Shown here piece by piece: positions 27,539 through 31,494 of a stretch of 31,494 nt of DNA. The position numbers were made by a program, and so were the translations under genes. The notes under the pieces are model-generated. The model did no database searches, was not told the DNA's origin, and saw only the letters and a list, made by a program, of their open reading frames with translations. The stretch is taken from contig JANBTH010000138.1 of NCBI GenBank assembly GCA_027578815.1, positions 1 to 31,494 of the forward strand, written 5' to 3'. The stretch comes from Coemansia sp. RSA 1804 (Eukaryota > Kickxellomycota > Kickxellomycetes > Kickxellales > Kickxellaceae). The stretch's first letter is position 1. Every line of letters begins with the position of its first letter.

Positions 27539-28603
27539 TCAGCTTTTGCTGCCTGAAGAGCCAGCAGTGCTGGTCAACCATTTGTAGACAACACTGAAAT
27601 CCTTGTCGACCATCTCTGGGTTGTTTGAGATGTGGCGGTATATGTTCTCTGCCAAGGAACCCAGAAGAAGCGGAGACTTGGAGTCCTTTGCAGCATTCGA
27701 AACAAGACCCAGATCCTTGAGCATCAGCCGCGACTTGAAACCTCCAGCATACCCGTTTGTGCTTGGAGCCGTAGGGATGACGTCCGGAACAGGGTTCGCA
27801 GTATCCGAGGACCAGCATCTGCCGGACGACGTGTTGAATATCGAGGCTAGAACGCCAGCATCAAGCCCCAGACGGATCCCAAGATTCATGGCTTCGGCGG
27901 TCCCAATCATACTGATAGCCAACAGCAGGTTGTTGCATATTTTAGCTGTCTGGCCAGCTCCCAGGTTTCCGCAATGAACCACATTCTTCCCCATCTTCTC
28001 CAGACACGACCTGGCACGCTCAAAGTCGCCGGTCGTCTCGCTGCCGACCATAAAGGTCAGTGTTGCTGCCTTGGCTCCCATTATTCCGCCCGATATCGGC
28101 GCATCGACTGCACGGGCGCCCGCGGCAATGACTTGCTTTGAAACCTCTGTTGACACTGAAATGTCAATTGTGCTCGAGTCAATGCACAAGGTACCGCTGC
28201 CAATGCCATGGACAATACCGTCCTTGCCCAGATACACGCTCTTCACATGAGACGATTCTGGCAGCGCTGTTACTATCACCGATGCCTTGCTAGCAAGATC
28301 TGCTGGTGATGATGCTACATTGACTCTAGAATTGGCATTCAACTCGCTGTCGTTGGTGAAGCGTGATATTGCGCCTTTATCTACGTCGTAGATGATAAAT
28401 GGCTTGTTGTCTGCCTTGGACTGGAGGTGTTTTGCCATGTGGTACCCCATCTGCCCAAGCCCGATGAATCCAATCGGTGTCTCTTCGACTGTGCTTGTGG
28501 TAGAGTAAAACAAAGTACCTGTTCTTCTACTTGCAAGCAGACGAAGTACTGGGACACTGGTAAACTGATGCAGCCGTGACGGCTGGAAGGATAAAGCTAG
28601 CAT
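27539..28603 (-). CDS. HIBADH: 3-hydroxyisobutyrate dehydrogenase (mitochondrial)
   Basis: 354 residues. The N-terminal ~40 residues (MLALSFQPSRLHQF..RLLASRRTG) look like a presequence. The Rossmann NAD motif IGFIGLGQMG is at 44-53. The substrate-binding signatures are IDSSTIDIS (141-149) and VDAPISGGIMGAKAATLTFM (166-185). The catalytic Lys lies in GAGQTAKICNNLLL (K221, N225). The C-terminal block GYAGGFKSRLMLKDLGL is conserved. It oxidises 3-hydroxyisobutyrate to methylmalonate semialdehyde in valine breakdown. The wider beta-hydroxyacid dehydrogenase family (e.g. glyoxylate/succinic semialdehyde reductases) is the alternative, but the presequence and motifs favour HIBADH. Confidence 0.95.
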   Translation of the reverse strand: MLALSFQPSRLHQFTSVPVLRLLASRRTGTLFYSTTSTVEETPIGFIGLGQMGYHMAKHLQSKADNKPFIIYDVDKGAISRFTNDSELNANSRVNVASSPADLASKASVIVTALPESSHVKSVYLGKDGIVHGIGSGTLCIDSSTIDISVSTEVSKQVIAAGARAVDAPISGGIMGAKAATLTFMVGSETTGDFERARSCLEKMGKNVVHCGNLGAGQTAKICNNLLLAISMIGTAEAMNLGIRLGLDAGVLASIFNTSSGRCWSSDTANPVPDVIPTAPSTNGYAGGFKSRLMLKDLGLVSNAAKDSKSPLLLGSLAENIYRHISNNPEMVDKDFSVVYKWLTSTAGSSGSKS

Positions 28604-28943
28604 CGGACCTCTTATTTCTATCGCTAAACAAATGCTTGGGCTGGAGTATCAAGAGACAGGGATTTATAGAATGACAAGTAGCAAAGAAGGAAGTAGATAA
28701 ACGACAAAAGGTGAAGAAAGAAAGCCTCCAGTTCTTTGGATACGAGCGAAAGCTTCACCACATTTCGTCCATCTGCAACACACATAGCGCCACGGCTTTT
28801 TTCCACACACACAGTTGATAGCGTGGGAACAACCAAGCAAGCACAGACAGCGCCTCTCCCTTCCCTTTCTCCGATGAACTTCATCTTAAAATGGTAATCA
28901 TGTGAGAAACATCCAGAATAAAAAAGCGGTTGGCTTTCCTGTT
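28604..28943. other. Intergenic region between HIBADH start and small helical gene
   Basis: 340 bp holding the HIBADH promoter and the 3' UTR of the upstream minus-strand gene. The minus-strand ORF at 28624-28884 has no coding character. Confidence 0.5.
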
Positions 28944-29700
28944 CTAGATAGCTAGAATCTGGTATACGTACGGTTGCGCAATCCAGAGCGCAATGTTCAT
29001 CTCGGTCTGCGCTTTTGTTAGGGATTCGTCTTTCATGAGAGTGTATAGATGCTGCTACAGATGGAAATGGACACCAGTAGTATTGAGAACATTAACAAAG
29101 TGTATTAAAAAGCCGTCTGGCACTATCAATTCGGTATAGTAAGAAGCATAAAATATTGTTTACCTTTAGCTGAAGCTCGGTTTCAAATTGACCTACAATC
29201 TCACTAGTGGGCTACGCAGATTAAATTTTTGAAAAAACTATTAGCAATAGCAAGTAAATATGAGATACAATTATTCGTTTGCAAAAGTCCTTTGGTATTT
29301 TAAATGTCAAGTTAAGCTTACCTTATCTGTTTTCTCTTTGTCGTTTTCTGCATATTTGTACATCTTCACCAGACATTTCTCAACTAATTTAACAGAAAAG
29401 AAATTATTGGTTTTAATATCAGCACCAGTAGTCAGTTTCACATAACAAGAAGACAAGCTGTTTTCAAAATTTTTTACTTACAGTCGTCCAGACTTTGCTG
29501 TAACTTTTTGCTAGTCCCGCCGCCATAGTTTCTTAATGCTGTTGTTGTCCGCCGTTGTATGCTGGCCCACTCTGACGTTCTACACTGTGTATACACAGAG
29601 AAAACACGTTTACAAGCATTAGATGCAGAAAATATGTCACAGCCGCCAATTAACATTCTCAAAATATCGTCAAAAATAATTAAACTTACAATTCGTCCAT
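28944..29700 (-). CDS. Five-exon gene for a 109-residue helical protein
   Basis: No long ORF shows this gene; I assembled it from splice signals. Exons in transcript order: 29700-29690, 29579-29482, 29383-29322, 29211-29164 and 29054-28944. The introns are 110, 98, 110 and 109 nt, with donors GTAAGT, GTAAGT, GTAAGC and GTAAAC, all acceptors ending TAG, and every phase compatible. The product starts MDELTSEWASIQRRTTTALR and continues NYGGGTSKKLQQSLDDFEKC, KMYKYAENDKEKTDK and FETELQLKQHLYTLMKDESL. It ends WIAQPYVYQILAI. It looks largely alpha-helical and amphipathic, like a small coiled-coil complex subunit. I do not recognise the family. The last acceptor has a tandem TAGCAG, so Gln at exon 5 may be optional. 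The first exon is only 11 nt. Confidence 0.75.
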
Positions 29701-30239
29701 TCTGAGCTGTCGCTGTTTTGCAAAATTAATTAAAAGCAGGTTTCTAACACTGAAGCTTGAGATATGTGTAAATGCAATTGTGTGTTGGTGGCTATTTCAT
29801 TGCAACCAAAAATAGCACACCAAAAATATAATAATTTTGATATATAATATAATCTTGTGGGGTAGATCACTTGCTTGTTGGATCACATTTTGAGGATTTG
29901 ATCAATATTTGCGCACACTAAACGGAACTAAGAGAGTTATTAATGAATGTGGGCTTGAGGGCTGCTTGTTATTGTTTGTTATTACTAAATTACACATACT
30001 CTAAGGGCATTCTCAAAGAGGCTTGACGTACCAAGTGTACACATATTGAATTATATGCCGCCGTACACTCTACTTCAATGGCTTATCTCTGCAGCTTATT
30101 CTGGCAATTTGCACTAATTGTTGTTATTTAACGTATTCTACAATAAAACAACACTATTCTGCCTTATTGAACAGGAAAGTGAATACCTTCACGAACATCC
30201 TTTTGTCAGGTTTTGTGAATTTCAACTTAATTGTTGACA

Positions 30240-30572
30240 ATGGCTATCGGCCGACGTGAACACGAACAAGAAAGCCAACAACATTTCAGACTACTTTTGC
30301 TTGGTGAATCATCTGCTGAAGAAACGTCATTATATATGATGAATAGAATTCTGGCATATACAGTTAACCGCGAGACTTTGAGCATATATTGCGTTATAAT
30401 AGTGTGTGTGTTAAGGAATCCGACTGTGAATTTCCACTTTTACAGGTGCCTTTTTTTGCTTACCATATGCATTAGGGTTTTGAGTATAAAACAAGCTAAA
30501 GTATCCTGTCGTCATTTGTTTAGTGGCCACCATTCGTCACTATTACCATCAGCATCACACTTATTCCTTTAG
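30240..30572 (+). pseudogene. Possible relic of a small GTPase 5' part
   Basis: The ORF begins MAIGRREHEQESQQHFRLLL and continues LGESSAEETSLYMMNRILAY. The block FRLLLLGESSAEETSL resembles the beta1/P-loop of Rab/Ras GTPases (LLxGxSxxGKTSL), but the Gly-Lys of the P-loop is Glu-Glu and no later G motif follows. After about residue 45 the reading is hydrophobic AT-driven sequence. It may be a decayed gene copy, a first exon of something larger, or chance. Confidence 0.22.
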
Positions 30573-30651
30573 GGCCATTGAGGATCAGACTCTATTTTAC
30601 GTCACTACGCCTTTTGGAGCGCAAATTAAACATTTTTAATTTACCGTGAAA

Positions 30652-30774
30652 ATGTGTTTAACAAAATGCACAAATTGTAACACCTTTGTTGATTTTCCGC
30701 AATGCAAAGAACGTTCAAAGGATAATTGCACAATTTACTATTCTAATTCATGTACCTTTTGCAAATTTTCATAA
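30652..30774 (+). CDS. Cys-rich 40-residue microORF
   Basis: ATG to TAA, 40 codons with seven cysteines: KCTNC near the start (C6, C9), C18, C26 and CTFCK near the end (C34, C37). The CxxC-x24-CxxC arrangement parallels the CxxC-x23-CxxC of the zinc-ribbon gene 0.7 kb downstream. This cysteine density is unlikely in random AT-rich DNA, but the ORF is short and unsupported otherwise. Confidence 0.25.
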   Translation: MCLTKCTNCNTFVDFPQCKERSKDNCTIYYSNSCTFCKFS

Positions 30775-31109
30775 GAATTTGCACTGTAGTGATATTTAGT
30801 AATCACTTTACAAGATGAATTGTTTTAAAACAGAGAGCACATATTGCGGAAAGAGTATTATTAAACGCCATTTGATGTTGACTGCTAGTTCTTTACTCTA
30901 TGTTTTGTTTAAAATATATTCTTGAAAATCAAAATGAAACACAGCTATATTTGCCTAAACAATCTGAGCACAGTCAGTGAAATATTCCGTTTGCATTGTT
31001 TCTACACTCTTCCTTAAAGGCCCTTAAAATAGAATGCCTTTGTGAACGCTGATGATCATTGCAGTGCGTAAAAAATGATGTATCAGCAGATAGAATGTGT
31101 TTTAAAATG

Positions 31110-31148
31110 ACAGTGTCACAAGCAAGCGCAGGCTTAGTGTGTCACTGT
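31110..31148. repeat. Imperfect inverted repeat (hairpin)
   Basis: The left arm ACAGTGTCACAAGC pairs with the right arm GCTTAGTGTGTCACTGT around an 8-nt loop, with a few mismatches or bulges. It lies about 90 bp upstream of the TATA box of the terminal gene. Confidence 0.55.
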
Positions 31149-31238
31149 AATTGCCTCAAAATGAACGTATTGTATCGGTGTTAATTAATTTATGCGGTAT
31201 GTTGAATAGACATGTCGTTTGAAAGGGGAGGCCGTAAG

Positions 31239-31247
31239 TATAAAATA
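31239..31247 (+). promoter_or_regulatory. TATA box of the terminal gene
   Basis: TATAAAATA lies 122 bp upstream of the ATG at 31361, a usual fungal spacing. Confidence 0.5.
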
Positions 31248-31360
31248 GGATAGACGTTCACTCCGCTTTCTATGGTCATCTACACAGCTTAGATTCCACC
31301 GTTTCATCAAAATCTCTTATTTTTATTAGCAAGTAGATATTCTAGTTATTTCATTACAGA

Positions 31361-31494
31361 ATGAACTATTATCCAAAATGTAGGGTCTGTGGAAAAACCA
31401 CCCCACCCGAAGCGTTCCCTCCGTGGGGCTCATTAGAGCGGGAAGCGTTCAAGGGTGTATGCATTCTGTGCATTGGTGACATAGTCTCCAAAGT
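31361..31494 (+). CDS. Zinc-ribbon protein, 3' part beyond window
   Basis: The frame is open from ATG to the window end (44 codons). It starts MNYYPKCRVCGKTTPPEAFP and continues to GVCILCIGDIVSK. The KCxxCGKxxPxxxF..CxxC layout (C7, C10, C34, C37) is the four-Cys zinc ribbon seen in Stc1-type domains and in front of many HNH nucleases. Which of these, or whether a larger domain follows, cannot be told because the gene is cut. The TATA box and AT-rich leader support a real start. Confidence 0.6.
   Translation, partial: MNYYPKCRVCGKTTPPEAFPPWGSLEREAFKGVCILCIGDIVSK

Larger units (their letters stand above)
29701..31360. other. AT-rich right-end region
   Basis: About 1.66 kb with no firm gene. 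Items noticed: a GTPase P-loop-like ORF (30240-30572), a Cys-rich microORF (30652-30774), an imperfect hairpin (31110-31148) and a TATA box (31239-31247) before the terminal gene. The rest is low-complexity AT-rich sequence; I see no terminal repeats or transposase motifs. Confidence 0.5.

Noticed and set aside
29482..29526. Alternative start (MAAGLAKSYSK) for the hidden minus-strand gene
   Set aside because: It needs the weaker acceptor TTGAG for the next exon; the 11-nt first exon model uses better sites and gives a longer consistent protein.
1..31494. tRNA, rRNA, CRISPR or intact transposable element
   Set aside because: No tRNA B-box-like sequence with matching arms, no regular spaced repeats, and no transposase, reverse transcriptase or terminal repeats were seen on reading both strands.

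Overview
The window is nuclear DNA from a compact fungal genome. Protein-coding genes lie on both strands, 100-900 bp apart. Several are split by short spliceosomal introns of about 95-130 nt with GTAAGT/GTATGT-type donors and TACTAAC/CTAAC-type branch sites. Several proteins have fungal architecture: trifunctional FOL1, a GT69/CAP59-family mannosyltransferase, and NBP2- and KAP104-type proteins. A Siva-like Cys-rich protein and a full-length ZGRF1-like helicase, both better known from animals, point to an early-diverging lineage (Zoopagomycota or Mucoromycota, perhaps Kickxellomycotina). That placement is an inference. I see no tRNA, rRNA, CRISPR array or intact transposon.

Layout, left to right. 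A truncated SH3 adaptor (NBP2-like, -) is followed by the DNA polymerase delta catalytic subunit (POL3, -). POL3 shares a 551-bp divergent promoter with the Siva-like gene (+), which converges on NOP10 (-). An AT-rich gene-poor stretch (5.4-6.3 kb) precedes a five-exon orphan coiled-coil gene (+). SDH8/SDHAF4 (+) then converges on the PIG-P subunit GPI19 (-), which is divergent from SEC11 (+, one intron). FOL1 (-) covers 10.6-13.1 kb. It is followed by a small basic orphan (-), a three-exon prolyl-oligopeptidase-family serine peptidase (+), mitoribosomal uL29m (MRPL4, +), a CMT1/CAP59-type glycosyltransferase (+) and transportin KAP104 (+). KAP104 converges on a 1275-residue SF1 helicase (-) with two N-terminal ZGRF1/Mte1-type domains. 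Upstream on the same strand are 3-hydroxyisobutyrate dehydrogenase (-) and a five-exon gene for a 109-residue helical protein (-), which I assembled from splice signals. The last 1.8 kb is AT-rich, with a GTPase-P-loop-like relic, a Cys-rich microORF and the start of a zinc-ribbon gene cut by the window end.

The genes are mostly independent housekeeping functions: replication and repair (POL3, helicase), ribosome and snoRNP biogenesis (NOP10, MRPL4), mitochondrial metabolism (SDH8, HIBADH), the ER secretory/GPI pathway (SEC11, GPI19), glycan synthesis, folate synthesis and nuclear import. There are two gene styles. Long, GC-richer, mostly intronless genes (POL3, FOL1, KAP104, helicase) alternate with short, AT-rich, intron-dense genes (the 6.3-7.8 kb orphan and the 28.9-29.7 kb gene).

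The most interesting items are the duplicated-domain ZGRF1-like helicase with no GRF zinc finger, the hidden five-exon gene, the Siva-like protein, MCB and SCB elements in the POL3 promoter, the unresolved 5' end of the peptidase gene (in-frame UGA-CUA), and the zinc-ribbon/Cys-rich pair at the right end.
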